Part shown: in pieces, positions 45,565 through 55,147 of the stretch
Layout: every line of letters begins with the position of its first letter
How positions within the stretch are numbered: position 1 is the stretch's first letter
Assembly (NCBI RefSeq): GCF_000510725.1
Contig: NZ_AZNZ01000012.1
Location: 234-64,233 of the forward strand
DNA from: Pseudoxanthomonas sp. J31
GTDB lineage: Bacteria; Pseudomonadota; Gammaproteobacteria; Xanthomonadales; Xanthomonadaceae
Length of the DNA stretch: 64,000 nt
Reading direction: 5' to 3'
The notes under the pieces: model-generated
What the model was told of the DNA's origin: nothing
What the model saw: the letters and a program-made list of their open reading frames with translations, nothing else
Databases searched by the model: none
Translations under genes and position numbers: made by a program

Positions 45565-47601
45565 TCAGCCAGGCAGCTTGAAGTCGGCGACCGAGCGGCG
45601 CAGGTCGGCAGCCAGCTGCGCCAGGTGTCCGATCGATTCGGCCGTCTGGCCCGCGCCCCGCGAAGTCTGGGCGGAAATCTGGCGGACCACTTCCATGGTC
45701 TTGGTGATGTCGGCGGCCGCGCCGGCCTGCTGCTGGGCGGCGACCGAGATGTTCTTGATCAGCTCGTTCAGGGCGTTGGACACGCGCTCGATCTCGGTCA
45801 GCGCGGTACCGGCGTCCTCGGCCAGGCGGGCACCGGACACCACCTCGGCGGTGGTCTGCTCCATCGAGCTGACCGCCTCGTTGGTGTCGGCCTGGATCGC
45901 CTGGACCAGGCCTTCGATTCGCCGGGTCGCGTTGGAGGTGCGTTCCGCCAGGCGCTGCACTTCGTCCGCCACCACCGCGAAGCCGCGGCCCGTCTCGCCC
46001 GCCGCTGCCGCCTGCACGGCCGCGTTGAGCGCCAGGATGTTGGTCTGCTCGGAAATGTCGTTGATCAGTTCCACGATCGAGCCGATCTCCTGGGACGACT
46101 CGCCCAGGCGCTTGATGCGCTTGGAGGTCTCCTGGATCTGGTCGCGGATCTGGTCCATGCCGTTGATGGTCTCGCGCACCACGCCGGCGCCCTCGGCCGC
46201 GATGACCACCGAGCGCTGCGCCACTTCCGCCGATTCGGTGGAGTTGCGCGACACCTGCTCGATGCTGGCCGCGATTTCAGCGATGCGCTGGGAGGCGGCG
46301 TTGATCTGCTCGGCCTGGTGGTTGGACGCCTCGGCCAGCTGCAGCGCGGTGGCCTGGGTCTCCTGGGACGAGGCCGCGACCTGCACCGAGGTGTCGTTGA
46401 TCGTGGTCACCAGGTTGCGCAGCTCGTCCACCGCGTAGTTGATCGCGTCCGCGATCGCGCCGGTCATGTCCTCGGTCACCGAGGCCTTCACCGTCAGGTC
46501 GCCTTCACCCAGCGAGCTGATTTCGTCCAGCAGCCGCATGATCGCCTGCTGGTTGCGGCTGTTGAACTCCACCTGGGCCTGGTAGCGCAGCTCCTGCTCG
46601 CGCTGGCGGTTGCGCACCGAGCTCCACACGAAGCCGATCAGCGACAGCAGCGCCAGCACGCCGGAAACCACGCCGATCCAGAAGTTCGGGAACACGCGGG
46701 TGTCGCGGGCCGAACCGAAGGCGGCGAACGCCTCGAACACGCGCTTGCTGTCCTCCAGCATCTGCGACGAGCCGGCCACCAGGCTGGCGGCCGCGGTCTG
46801 CGCGGCGAACAGGTTGCGCGAGCTGGCCAGGATCGCCTCGACGTCCTTGCGCATCTCGTTCCACTGTTCCTGCGACTGCTGCAGGGCGGCCTGGGCGGCG
46901 GGGTTGCGGACCTGGGCGATGCCCAGTTCCTCGTTGCCCTCCATCAGGCCGGTCAGCACCTGGGTGAACACCACCGCGTCGCGGGCCAGGGCGTCGCCGG
47001 CGGCGCTGGCGCCGGGACCGCCGGCGCGGATCTCGGTGACGCGGCGGGCCATGGTGCCGGCGACCACGACCTGCTGCAGGGCATTGAACACCTGCGCGGC
47101 GGGCGCGCCGCCGGCGGTCATCGCGCGCACCACCTCGTTCAGCTGCGCCTGCAGCTGCGGCACGCGGCCGACGAAGCGGTCGGCGTTGCCGGCCAGGGCC
47201 AGCACCGCCTCCTCGGACTCAAGGATCTGCGCCGATTGCTGGGCCAGCGGGTTCCAGGTGCGGCCCAGCTGCTGCAGCGGCGCGGCCACGCCCGGCTCGC
47301 CGCCGAAGCGCTGCTGCAGCCCGCTCACCGTGCTGACGATGCGGGTGCGGGTCTGGCGGAAGGCGGTGAACGCCTCGGCGTTGCCGCCGACCGCGTCGCG
47401 GCCCTGGTTGGCAAGCTGCTGCGAGAGCACCTGCAGGTCGGCCGCGCCGGTGCTGGCGCCGGCCAGCCGGCTGCCCTGGTAGGTCGCCACACCGGTGTTG
47501 GTGGCGAACACCACCACCGACAGCACCAGCAGGACCAGCCAGAACCCGGTGCTCACGCCACCCAGGCGGCTGGTCTTCGGGGATTCCGGTGCAGTGCTCA
47601 T
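45565..47601 (-). CDS. pilJ: Type IV pilus methyl-accepting chemotaxis protein PilJ
   Basis: Receptor of the Pil-Chp system in the inner membrane. 678 residues: membrane segment 1 at about 20-40 (FWLVLLVLSVVVFATNTGV), a ~260-residue periplasmic region, membrane segment 2 at about 303-327 (FWIGVVSGVLALLSLIGFVW), a HAMP-like linker, then a coiled-coil signalling domain whose tip reads SEQTNILALNAAVQAAAAGE. No C-terminal NWETF-type CheR docking peptide is present (it ends VADFKLPG). It lies between pilI and chpA. The cluster has no pilK/cheR methyltransferase gene. Confidence 0.96.
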   Translation of the reverse strand: MSTAPESPKTSRLGGVSTGFWLVLLVLSVVVFATNTGVATYQGSRLAGASTGAADLQVLSQQLANQGRDAVGGNAEAFTAFRQTRTRIVSTVSGLQQRFGGEPGVAAPLQQLGRTWNPLAQQSAQILESEEAVLALAGNADRFVGRVPQLQAQLNEVVRAMTAGGAPAAQVFNALQQVVVAGTMARRVTEIRAGGPGASAAGDALARDAVVFTQVLTGLMEGNEELGIAQVRNPAAQAALQQSQEQWNEMRKDVEAILASSRNLFAAQTAAASLVAGSSQMLEDSKRVFEAFAAFGSARDTRVFPNFWIGVVSGVLALLSLIGFVWSSVRNRQREQELRYQAQVEFNSRNQQAIMRLLDEISSLGEGDLTVKASVTEDMTGAIADAINYAVDELRNLVTTINDTSVQVAASSQETQATALQLAEASNHQAEQINAASQRIAEIAASIEQVSRNSTESAEVAQRSVVIAAEGAGVVRETINGMDQIRDQIQETSKRIKRLGESSQEIGSIVELINDISEQTNILALNAAVQAAAAGETGRGFAVVADEVQRLAERTSNATRRIEGLVQAIQADTNEAVSSMEQTTAEVVSGARLAEDAGTALTEIERVSNALNELIKNISVAAQQQAGAAADITKTMEVVRQISAQTSRGAGQTAESIGHLAQLAADLRRSVADFKLPG

Positions 47602-47641
47602 TCGCGTATTGCCTCGATCGGATTCTTGGAGGGGCCGCCGC

Positions 47642-48172
47642 TCACGCCGCGGCCTGCCTGAATTCAGGGGTACGGGCCAGCCTGGACAGGGAGAACACCG
47701 CCCAGTCCGCGCCCTCGCTGTGGAACGCGCGCTCGACGAAGTGGGCGTAGCGGCCGCGGGCCAGCGGCGCCGGGTCGATTGCCTGGTCCTCGCTGAAGGC
47801 GCGCTGGCCGTACAGCTCGTCGATGGTCAGCGCCACGTCGCCGCCCTGCTGGCGCATGACCAGCACGCGCTGGCCCTCGTGCAGGACGGTGCGCTCGCCT
47901 TCCAGGAACAGCTTCAGGTCGATGACCGGGAACAGGTTGCCGCGCAGGTTGCCGATGCCCAGCAGCCACGGCTGCGCGCCGGGGACGGGCGTCACCGGCG
48001 GCATCGGCATGATCTCGACCACCTCGCCGAACTGCGACACCAGCCGCTGCCGGCCGATGCGGTAGCCGACGCCGCGCCAGGTCTCCGGGCCCAGCTCGCG
48101 CGCCGGCAGCTGCACCGCGTGCGCCAGGCTGCGGCGCTCGTAGTCGGAAAGGATGTCGAACGGAGTGCGCAT
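47642..48172 (-). CDS. pilI: CheW-like protein PilI
   Basis: 176 residues, one CheW domain: QPWLLGIGNLRGNLFPVIDLK is the typical core, with LEGERTVLHEGQRVLVMRQ after it. It couples PilJ to ChpA. The start ATG overlaps the pilH stop (TGATG), and pilJ follows after 40 bases. The N-terminal MRTPFDILSDYERRSLAHA is characteristic of PilI rather than flagellar CheW. Confidence 0.95.
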   Translation of the reverse strand: MRTPFDILSDYERRSLAHAVQLPARELGPETWRGVGYRIGRQRLVSQFGEVVEIMPMPPVTPVPGAQPWLLGIGNLRGNLFPVIDLKLFLEGERTVLHEGQRVLVMRQQGGDVALTIDELYGQRAFSEDQAIDPAPLARGRYAHFVERAFHSEGADWAVFSLSRLARTPEFRQAAA

Positions 48173-48540
48173 CAGGCCGCGCCCACCAGCTGGTTGATGC
48201 GCGCCATCAGGTCCTCTTCGCGCGGCGGCTTGACCACGTAGTCCACCGCGCCCTGGCGCATGGCCCAGGCGCGGTCGGTCTCCATGCTCTTGGTGCTGAC
48301 GATCAGCACCGGGATCTTGCTGGTGGCCTCGTCGCGGCTGAGCGCGCGGGTGGCCTGGAAACCACTCATGCCCGGAAGCACCACGTCCATCAGGACGAGG
48401 TCGGGCAGCTGCTTGCGTGCCAGTTCAAGTCCGTCCTCGGCGTTGGTCGCGAACAGGACCTGGTGTCCGCCGCGCTCCAGCCACTGGGTGAAGACGGCAC
48501 GATCGGTCGGCGAATCTTCGATCAGCAGGATTCGAGCCAT
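48172..48540 (-). CDS. pilH: Single-domain response regulator PilH
   Basis: 122-residue receiver domain. Acidic pocket at Glu8/Asp9, phosphoacceptor Asp52 (LVLMDVVLPGMSGF) and the conserved Lys in DYVVKPP. In P. aeruginosa PilH tunes pilus retraction or drains phosphate from ChpA. It lies directly after pilG and overlaps pilI by one base, within the operon. Confidence 0.96.
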   Translation of the reverse strand: MARILLIEDSPTDRAVFTQWLERGGHQVLFATNAEDGLELARKQLPDLVLMDVVLPGMSGFQATRALSRDEATSKIPVLIVSTKSMETDRAWAMRQGAVDYVVKPPREEDLMARINQLVGAA

Positions 48541-48558
48541 GTTTTGCCTGCCCCCCGG

Positions 48559-48960
48559 TCAGGCGTTGACGTACGTACGGATTGCCCCGAGCAGTTCTTC
48601 CCGCGTGAATGGCTTGGTGAGGTATTGCTCGGAGCCGACGATGCGGCCGCGCGCCTTGTCGAACAGGCCGTCCTTGGAGGACAGCATGATGACCGGCGTC
48701 GACTTGAACTTCTGGTTGCCCTTGATCAGCGCGCAGGTCTGATAGCCGTCGAGCCGCGGCATCATGATGTCGACGAAGATGATCTGCGGCTGCTGGTCGG
48801 CGATCTTGGCCAGCGCCTCGAAGCCGTCGCTGGCCGTGACCACCTCGCAGCCCTCGCGCTTGAGCAGGGTCTCGGCGGTGCGGCGGATGGTCTTTGAGTC
48901 GTCGATGACCAGTACCCGCAGGCCACCCAATGCCCCGGCTGGGGCCGTGTTGTCAGTCAT
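48559..48960 (-). CDS. pilG: Single-domain response regulator PilG
   Basis: 133-residue receiver domain: acidic Asp20/Asp21 (LVIDDSKT), phosphoacceptor Asp64 (IIFVDIMMPRLDGY) and Lys in QYLTKPFT. In Pseudomonas phosphorylated PilG promotes pilus extension and cAMP production. It is the first gene of the pil-chp cluster, 18 bases upstream of pilH, behind the promoter at 49018-49048. It is divergent from gshB, the same neighbourhood as in P. aeruginosa (tonB3-gshB-pilG). Confidence 0.96.
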   Translation of the reverse strand: MTDNTAPAGALGGLRVLVIDDSKTIRRTAETLLKREGCEVVTASDGFEALAKIADQQPQIIFVDIMMPRLDGYQTCALIKGNQKFKSTPVIMLSSKDGLFDKARGRIVGSEQYLTKPFTREELLGAIRTYVNA

Positions 48961-49017
48961 TACCCTGGTTCCCCTTGCGCGCGGCGCTTCTTCATTCCCG
49001 GCACCGCTGCTTGGGTG

Positions 49018-49048
49018 TCTATATCCCAGTACCGGGAAAACCTGTCAA
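49018..49048 (-). promoter_or_regulatory. Promoter of the pilG operon
   Basis: Read leftward: perfect -35 TTGACA (49043-49048), 19-base spacer, -10 TATAGA (49018-49023). The long spacer is suboptimal. The predicted leader is about 50 bases. It is the only good promoter in the 234-base gap between pilG and gshB. Confidence 0.55.
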
Positions 49049-49194
49049 GCCCGGCGTGGGTTTGTGCACCTGCGTCACCGGCGCGGCGCGACCGCCGGCA
49101 CGCCGCGCGGGCCGGGGCCGCCCGGGCCGGTCGCGGCCGCGGACGATGGGCTAACATCACCGGCCTGCCTTCCCTACGTGTGCGGCCCGCCCCA

Positions 49195-50145
49195 ATGCCC
49201 CTGGACGTCGTCGTGGTGATGGACCCGATCGGGTCGATCAAGATCGCCAAGGACACCACCTTCGCCATGCTCCTGGAGGCGCAGCGGCGCGGCCACCGCC
49301 TGCACTACGTCCGCCCCGGCGGGCTGGGCCTGCGCGACGGCCGCGCCGTGGCCACCGCCGCCCCGCTGCGGGTGCGCGACGACAAGGCCGGCTGGTACGA
49401 GCTGGGCGATTACGCCGAGCTGGCATTCGGCCCCGGCCAGGTGGTGCTGATGCGCAAGGACCCGCCGTTCGACGGCGAGTACCTCTATGACACCCACATC
49501 CTGGACATCGCCCGCGCGGCCGGGGCGGAGGTGGTGAACAACCCGCAGGGCCTGCGCGACTTCAACGAGAAGCTTGCCGCCCAGCTGTTCCCGCAGTGCT
49601 GCCCGCCGACCCGGATCAGCCGCGACCCGGCCGCGCTGAAGGCCTTCGCCGCCGAACACGGCCGGGTGGTGCTCAAGCCGCTGGACGGCATGGGCGGGCG
49701 CTCGATCTTCCTCAGCCAGGCCGGCGATCCCAACCTGAACGTGATCCTGGAGACGCTGACCGAGGGCGGGCGCAAGCTGGCCCTGGCCCAGCGCTACATC
49801 CCGGAGATCACCGACGGCGACAAGCGCATCCTGCTGGTCGACGGGGTGCCGGTGGACTATTGCCTGGCGCGGATCCCGCAGGGCGACGAGTTCCGCGGCA
49901 ACCTGGCCGCCGGCGGCCGCGGCGTGGGCCGCCCGCTGTCCGAGCGCGACCGCTGGATCGCCGCCCAGGTCGGCCCGGAGATGCGCCGCCGCGGCATGCG
50001 CTTCGTCGGCCTGGACGTGATCGGCGACTACCTGACCGAGGTCAACGTCACCAGCCCCACCTGCGTGCGCGAGCTGGACGCGCAGTTCGGCCTGAACATC
50101 GCCGGGCTGCTGTTCGACGCCATCGAGGCCGGGCCGGCGGCATGA
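49195..50145 (+). CDS. gshB: Glutathione synthetase
   Basis: Joins gamma-glutamylcysteine and glycine with ATP. 316 residues from ATG 49195 (MPLDVVVVMDPIGSIKIAKD), the family's standard length. ATP-grasp features seen: LMRKDPPFDGEYLYDTHIL, NNPQGLRDFNEKL, VVLKPLDGMGGRSIF, and the Mg2+-binding GLDVIGDYLTEVNVTSPTCV. The stop overlaps the tonB-like ATG as ATGA. Placement beside pilG and a tonB gene is conserved in pseudomonads and xanthomonads. Confidence 0.97.
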   Translation: MPLDVVVVMDPIGSIKIAKDTTFAMLLEAQRRGHRLHYVRPGGLGLRDGRAVATAAPLRVRDDKAGWYELGDYAELAFGPGQVVLMRKDPPFDGEYLYDTHILDIARAAGAEVVNNPQGLRDFNEKLAAQLFPQCCPPTRISRDPAALKAFAAEHGRVVLKPLDGMGGRSIFLSQAGDPNLNVILETLTEGGRKLALAQRYIPEITDGDKRILLVDGVPVDYCLARIPQGDEFRGNLAAGGRGVGRPLSERDRWIAAQVGPEMRRRGMRFVGLDVIGDYLTEVNVTSPTCVRELDAQFGLNIAGLLFDAIEAGPAA

Positions 50146-51014
50146 GCACGGCCCAGGTGGCACCGCCGCGGATCGGGGAGCGGCAGCGCCTGAGCGCCAC
50201 CCTGGTGCTGTCGGCGCTGGTCCACGGGATCCTGATCCTGGGCCTGGGCTTCGCCTTCCGCGGCGAGGCCCCGCTGGTGCCGACCCTGGACGTGATCTTC
50301 AGCAACACCAGCACCGAGCTGACCCCGGAACAGGCCGACTTCCTGGCCCAGGCCAACAACCGTGGTGGCGGCGAGCACGACCGTGCGCAGCGCCCGCGCG
50401 ACAGCCAGGCCGGCGCGGTGCCACGGGCCGAGCCGGGCGAGGCGCCACTGCCGCAGCAGCGCCAGGACCCGGCGCCGGCCCCGGAGACCCAGGCCCGGGT
50501 GGTGGCCAGCCGCCGCGGCGAGGACGCGGTGCCCGAGCCGCAGCCGCGCGAGCAGGCAGATACCCTGCACCCGGTCAGCCCGGCCAAGGCCGCGCGCGAC
50601 GCGGAGATGGCGCGGCTGGCGGCCGAGGTCTACCTGCGCTCGGAGCTGTACGCCAAGCGCCCGACCCGCAAGTTCGTCTCCGCCAGCACCCGCGAGTACG
50701 CCTACGCCAACTACCTGCGCGCCTGGGTGGACCGCGCCGAGCGCATCGGCAACCTCAACTACCCGGACGAGGCCCGGCGCCGCCGCCTCGGCGGCCAGGT
50801 GGTGATCAGCGTCGGCGTGCGCCGCGACGGCACGGTGGAAAGCACCCGCATCCTGCGCTCCAGCGGTACCCCGCTGCTGGACGCCTCGGCCGAGCGCATC
50901 GTGCGCCTGGCCGAACCGTTCCCGCCGCTGCCGGACACCAATGACGGGGTCGACGTGCTGCACGTCACCCGCACCTGGGTGTTCAAGCCCGGCGGCGAGC
51001 TGCACACCGAGTAA
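50142..51014 (+). CDS. TonB-family energy transducer (TonB3-like)
   Basis: 290 residues. One N-terminal membrane anchor (LSATLVLSALVHGILILGLGF, about 17-37), a Pro/Glu/Gln-rich periplasmic spacer (about 75-150) and a TonB C-terminal domain (about 195-285) with NLNYPDEARRRRLGGQVVIS and GTPLLDASAERIVRLAEPF. The segment STREYAYANYLRAWVDRAER before it matches the TonB3 type, which in P. aeruginosa is linked to twitching motility. It is coupled to gshB by ATGA. No exbB/exbD genes accompany it. Confidence 0.92.
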   Translation: MSTAQVAPPRIGERQRLSATLVLSALVHGILILGLGFAFRGEAPLVPTLDVIFSNTSTELTPEQADFLAQANNRGGGEHDRAQRPRDSQAGAVPRAEPGEAPLPQQRQDPAPAPETQARVVASRRGEDAVPEPQPREQADTLHPVSPAKAARDAEMARLAAEVYLRSELYAKRPTRKFVSASTREYAYANYLRAWVDRAERIGNLNYPDEARRRRLGGQVVISVGVRRDGTVESTRILRSSGTPLLDASAERIVRLAEPFPPLPDTNDGVDVLHVTRTWVFKPGGELHTE

Positions 51015-51040
51015 GCCGCCACCCGCCCGCCAAGCGGGAA

Positions 51041-51063
51041 AACGCCGGCCCATGGCCGGCGTT
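51041..51063. terminator. Bidirectional terminator between tonB-like and aldolase genes
   Basis: AACGCCGGCC-CAT-GGCCGGCGTT, perfect 10-bp arms between convergent stops. On the minus strand it runs into TTTTCCC, so it should work best for the aldolase gene. Confidence 0.6.
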
Positions 51064-51089
51064 CCCGGGTGCACCGCGGGGCGGGCGGC

Positions 51090-52097
51090 TCAGTCGCCCT
51101 GCCACTGCCCCAGCGCGGCCAGGCCATTGGCCCTGGCCCTGGCGTAGACCAGGTCCTGGGCCTTGCGCAGGTTGTTCTCCATGTCCCGCGCCCACAGCTG
51201 CAGCGCGGCCTGCTGCATGGCCCGGCCGTAGGAGAAGCTGAGGGTCCACGGGTTGGGGCCAAGCCGGTTCATCGCGTCCAGGTGCGCGGTGGCGCGCTCG
51301 TCGTCCTGGCCGCCGGACAGGAACACGATGCCCGGCAGGATCGCCGGCACCGTGGTCTTCAGGCACATCAGGGTGGACTCGGCCACTTCCTGCACGTCGG
51401 CCTGCTCCGGGCAGTCCTTGCCGGAAATGACCATCGAGGCCTTCAGGATCGTGCCTTCCAGCAGCACGTTCTGGTCGTACAGCGAGCCGAACAGGGAGCG
51501 CAGCACGGCCTCGGTGACCTCGTAGCAGGTCTCGATGTCGTGGCCGCCGTCCATCAGCACCTCCGGCTCGACCACCGGCACCAGGCCCTGCTCCTGGCAC
51601 AGCGCCGCATAGCGCGCCAGGGCGTGGGCGTTGACGTCGATGCAGGTGCCGGTGGGGATGTCCTCGCCGATGGTGATCACCGCGCGCCACTTGGCGAAAC
51701 GCGCGCCCAGCCGGTAGTACTCCTGCAGGCGCTCGCGCAGGCCGTCCAGGCCCTCGGTCACCAGCTCGCCGGGGTAGCCGGCCAGCGGCACGGTGCCCTT
51801 GTCGACCTTGATGCCCGGCAGGATGCCCTGCCCGGCCATGTACTGCGGGAACGGCACGCCGTCGCCGGTGGCCTGGCGGATGGTCTCGTCGTACAGGATC
51901 GCGCCGGAGATGTGCTCGGACAGCTTCGGCGTGGTGAGCAGCAGCTCGCGGTAGGCGCGGCGGTTCTCCCCGCTGTTGTCGATCCCGACCGCGGCGAAGC
52001 GCTTGCCGATGGTCGCGGTGGACTCGTCGATGGCGATGATGCCCTTGCCCGGGGCGACGAGCGCCTGCGCGGTTTCGGCCAGCTGTTCGATGCTCAT
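51090..52097 (-). CDS. Class I fructose-bisphosphate aldolase
   Basis: Schiff-base aldolase of glycolysis and gluconeogenesis. 335 residues, similar to the eukaryotic-type enzyme: GIIAIDESTATIGKRF (Asp of the active site), YRLGARFAKWRAVI (Lys and Arg of the pocket), PVVEPEVLMDG, and the Schiff-base Lys219 in LLEGTILKASMV (Lys229 in muscle aldolase). Use of a class I enzyme as the main aldolase is typical of Xanthomonadaceae, whereas most gammaproteobacteria use class II. It lies directly downstream of pyk on the same strand with a 144-base gap. Confidence 0.95.
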   Translation of the reverse strand: MSIEQLAETAQALVAPGKGIIAIDESTATIGKRFAAVGIDNSGENRRAYRELLLTTPKLSEHISGAILYDETIRQATGDGVPFPQYMAGQGILPGIKVDKGTVPLAGYPGELVTEGLDGLRERLQEYYRLGARFAKWRAVITIGEDIPTGTCIDVNAHALARYAALCQEQGLVPVVEPEVLMDGGHDIETCYEVTEAVLRSLFGSLYDQNVLLEGTILKASMVISGKDCPEQADVQEVAESTLMCLKTTVPAILPGIVFLSGGQDDERATAHLDAMNRLGPNPWTLSFSYGRAMQQAALQLWARDMENNLRKAQDLVYARARANGLAALGQWQGD

Positions 52098-52241
52098 GGG
52101 GGGTCCTGCGCGGGGGACGGGGGCCGTGAAGTATAGCCGCCGCCCTCGCCACGCCCCGTGCAGCCCGGCGCGCCGGCAAGGCCCGCAAACAGGACGGGCG
52201 CCCGCAGGCGCCCGTCCGTCGCGACAGGTTCCGGCCGACCC

Positions 52242-53708
52242 TTACAGGTCGCCCAGGCCGCTGGCGCGGCCGTCGGGCCCGACTTCCAGCAGGCGCAGGG
52301 TATTGGTCGCGCCGTGGGTTTCCATGTGCTCGCCGGAGGTGAACACCACGCGGTCGCCGCCGGCCAGCATGCCGGCGTCGACCAGCACGCGGATGCTGCC
52401 GCGCGCGGCCTCGCGCGGGGTCAGGCCGCGGCTGTCGAAGTTGATCGGGAACACGTCGCGCATCAGCGCCATGCGCCGGCGCGCGCCGTCGTGGCGGGTG
52501 ATGGCGTAGATCGGGGCCTTGGCGCGGAAGCGCGACAGGTAGCGCGGGGTGCCGCCGGACTCGGTCATGGCCACGATCGCGCGCACGCCGATGTGCTCGG
52601 ACAGGAACATGGTGGCCATGGCGATGGCCTGGTCGGCGCGCTCCAGGTTGCGCTGGGCCTTGCTGAAGTCGGTCTCGGTCTGGAACTGGCGCTCGGCGCC
52701 CAGGCAGATCCGGGCCATCGCCTCCACCGCCTTGACCGGGTAGGCACCGGCGGCGGTCTCGGCCGACAGCATCACCGCGTCGGTGCCGTCGATCACCGCG
52801 TTGGCCACGTCCAGCACCTCGGCGCGGGTCGGGATCGGGCTCTCGACCATCGACTGCAGCATCTGGGTGGCGGTGATCACCACGCGGTTGCGCGCCAGCG
52901 ACTCGCGGATGATCTTCTTCTGCAGGCCCGGCAGCTCGGCGTCGCCGATCTCCACGCCCAGGTCGCCGCGGGCGACCATGACCACGTCGGAGGCCTCGAT
53001 GATCTCGGCCAGGTTCTCGATCGCCTCGGTGCGCTCGATCTTGGACACCAGCGCCGCGTCGGAGCCGTGCTCGCGGGCGATGCGGCGGGCCTCGTTCATG
53101 TCCTCGGCGTTGCGGCAGAAGGACACGGCGATGAAGTCCACGCCGATCTTGGCGGCCACGCCGATCAGCTCGCGGTCGCGGTCGGTCAGCGCGCCCAGGG
53201 ACAGGCCGCCACCCTGCTTGTTCAGGCCCTTGCGGTCGGACAGCACGCCGTCGTTGAGCACCGTGCAGACGATGCGGGTGCCCTGCACCTGCTCCACGCG
53301 CAGCTGCATCAGGCCGTCGTCCAGCAGCAGCACGTCGCCGGGCTTCACGTCGCCGGGCAGGCCCAGGTAGCTGACGCCGACCTGGGTGGCGTCGCCGGCC
53401 GGGAAGTCGGCCTCGGCCACCAGATCGAAGCGGTCGCCGGCCTTGAGGTTGACCTTGCCGGTGGCGAAGCGCTCGATGCGGATCTTCGGACCCGGCAGGT
53501 CGGCCAGGATGCCGACCTCGGCGCCGACCTTCTGCGCGGCGATGCGGACCTCGGCGGCGCGCTTGGCCTGGCCGGAGGGATCGCCGTGGGAGAAGTTCAG
53601 CCGCACGACGTTGACGCCCGCGCGGAACAGCGCCTCGAGGACCCCCGGCGGGTCGGTGGCCGGTCCGAGGGTGGCAAGGATCTTGGTGCGGCGCAGGCGG
53701 TCGGTCAT
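52242..53708 (-). CDS. pyk: Pyruvate kinase
   Basis: Converts PEP and ADP to pyruvate and ATP. 488 residues from ATG 53708 ([19 protein letters not shown]). Seen: [10 protein letters not shown] (ATP and K+ site), the Mg2+/PEP motif [29 protein letters not shown], and [17 protein letters not shown]. Ends with the C-terminal allosteric domain. It reads leftward away from transaldolase and toward the aldolase gene, so carbon-metabolism genes cluster here (aldolase, pyk, tal). Confidence 0.97.
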   Translation of the reverse strand: MTDRLRRTKILATLGPATDPPGVLEALFRAGVNVVRLNFSHGDPSGQAKRAAEVRIAAQKVGAEVGILADLPGPKIRIERFATGKVNLKAGDRFDLVAEADFPAGDATQVGVSYLGLPGDVKPGDVLLLDDGLMQLRVEQVQGTRIVCTVLNDGVLSDRKGLNKQGGGLSLGALTDRDRELIGVAAKIGVDFIAVSFCRNAEDMNEARRIAREHGSDAALVSKIERTEAIENLAEIIEASDVVMVARGDLGVEIGDAELPGLQKKIIRESLARNRVVITATQMLQSMVESPIPTRAEVLDVANAVIDGTDAVMLSAETAAGAYPVKAVEAMARICLGAERQFQTETDFSKAQRNLERADQAIAMATMFLSEHIGVRAIVAMTESGGTPRYLSRFRAKAPIYAITRHDGARRRMALMRDVFPINFDSRGLTPREAARGSIRVLVDAGMLAGGDRVVFTSGEHMETHGATNTLRLLEVGPDGRASGLGDL

Positions 53709-53950
53709 CTTGGCAGGGGCTTCCGAAAAGGCAGGGAAAACTATCACAAAGGGCGCACCCGACGGCAGCGCTGTCAATGGCGCAAATCCACATGGGGCAA
53801 GGATTTCCCGGCGCATGTCACATACGCCGGAGAATGGGACGCAGCGTGTTGGTACCGCTACCATCCACAGCATCGCATAATCGGGGTGTACTCGCCCATC
53901 CCCGCCCCGCGGAGGAGCGGCACAACCGTTGCCCGATCCCAGGAAACGAC

Positions 53951-54928
53951 ATGACCAGCACCGACACCTCTTCCCCGTCCCGCCTGCAGCAGCTGCGCGA
54001 ACTGTCCGTGGTGGTGGCCGACACCGGCGACTACGACGCCATCGCCCGGCTCAAGCCGGTGGACTGCACCACCAACCCCACCCTGGTGAAGAAGGCCCTG
54101 GACCTGCCGGTCTACGCCGGGCTGATCGAGCGCGAGCTGGAATGGGCCCGCGCCCAGGGCGCGCCCGGCAAGGCCGTGGTCGACGAGGTCGCCGACCGCC
54201 TGACCGTGGGCGTGGGCGCGATGCTCAGCGAGCTGATCCCGGGCCGGGTCTCGACCGAGGTCGACGCCGACCTGGCGCACGACACCGCCGCCACCGTGGC
54301 CAAGGCGCGCAAGTTCATCCAGATGTATGCCGAGCGCGGCATCCCGCGCGAGAAGGTGCTGATCAAGGTCGCCGCCACCTGGGAAGGCGTGGAGGCCGCG
54401 CGCCAGCTGCAGGCCGAGGGCATCGACTGCAACCTGACCCTGATCTTCAACCCGACCCAGGCCCTGGCCTGCGCCGAGGCCGGCGCGTTCCTGATCTCGC
54501 CCTTCGTCGGCCGCATCCTCGACTGGTACAAGGCCCGCGGCCAGGTGCCGGCGAGCATCGACGAGGACCCGGGCGTGAAGTTCGTGCGCGGCGTGTACAA
54601 CGAGTTCAAGAAGCGCGGCCACGCCACCGTGGTGATGGGCGCCTCGTTCCGCTCGGTGGACCAGGTGCTGGCCCTGGCCGGCTGCGACCGCCTGACCATC
54701 TCGCCGGACCTGCTCGAGCAGCTGGCCAGTTCCACCGGCGTGGTGGAGCGCAAGCTGTCGCCGCTGCCGCGCGAGGACCGCGCCGTGGCCCCGGTCACCG
54801 CCGAGAGCTTCGCCGCCGACCTGGCCGCCGATGCCATGGCCTCGGAGAAGCTGGCCGAAGGCATCGCCGCCTTCGCCAAGGACCTGGACGCCCTGCGCGC
54901 CGACATCGGCGCCCGCCTGGGCGCCTGA
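53951..54928 (+). CDS. tal: Transaldolase
   Basis: Pentose-phosphate-pathway enzyme that transfers dihydroxyacetone units. 325 residues. The Schiff-base Lys139 lies in [12 protein letters not shown], and the TalB-type motifs [30 protein letters not shown] and [19 protein letters not shown] are all present. It is divergent from pyk across 242 bases, in which I see only a CATAAT (53876-53881) without a matching -35. A strong terminator follows at 54966. Confidence 0.97.
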   Translation: MTSTDTSSPSRLQQLRELSVVVADTGDYDAIARLKPVDCTTNPTLVKKALDLPVYAGLIERELEWARAQGAPGKAVVDEVADRLTVGVGAMLSELIPGRVSTEVDADLAHDTAATVAKARKFIQMYAERGIPREKVLIKVAATWEGVEAARQLQAEGIDCNLTLIFNPTQALACAEAGAFLISPFVGRILDWYKARGQVPASIDEDPGVKFVRGVYNEFKKRGHATVVMGASFRSVDQVLALAGCDRLTISPDLLEQLASSTGVVERKLSPLPREDRAVAPVTAESFAADLAADAMASEKLAEGIAAFAKDLDALRADIGARLGA

Positions 54929-54965
54929 TCGCCACGGCGGCCCTGCCGCCCCCGGCCCGAACCGG

Positions 54966-54992
54966 AAAGGCCGCCCCAGGGCGGCCTTTTTC
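54966..54992 (+). terminator. Intrinsic terminator after transaldolase
   Basis: AAAGGCCGCC-CCAG-GGCGGCCTTT followed by further T: a 10-bp stem and a T-run, 38 bases after the tal stop. It is nearly symmetric (A-run on the left), so it could also stop leftward transcription from msrA. Confidence 0.85.
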
Positions 54993-55147
54993 CTTGGGTG
55001 CATCGGGCTGCACGACCGCGGTGGCGCCACGGAGGCACGGCCGGTCGGAGCCGCGCCTGGACGCCGCGCCATGCCCATGCCCGCCCGGAACGGCAGCCCC
55101 TCCCAAGCCGGCTGCCCGCGCTTGCCGTCGTCCGCGGGCGGCACCGC

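Noticed and set aside
53776-53890. HexR-type operator between pyk and tal
   Set aside because: I looked for a TGTAAT-N3-ATTACA-like dyad because these genes are HexR targets in other bacteria; nothing close is present.
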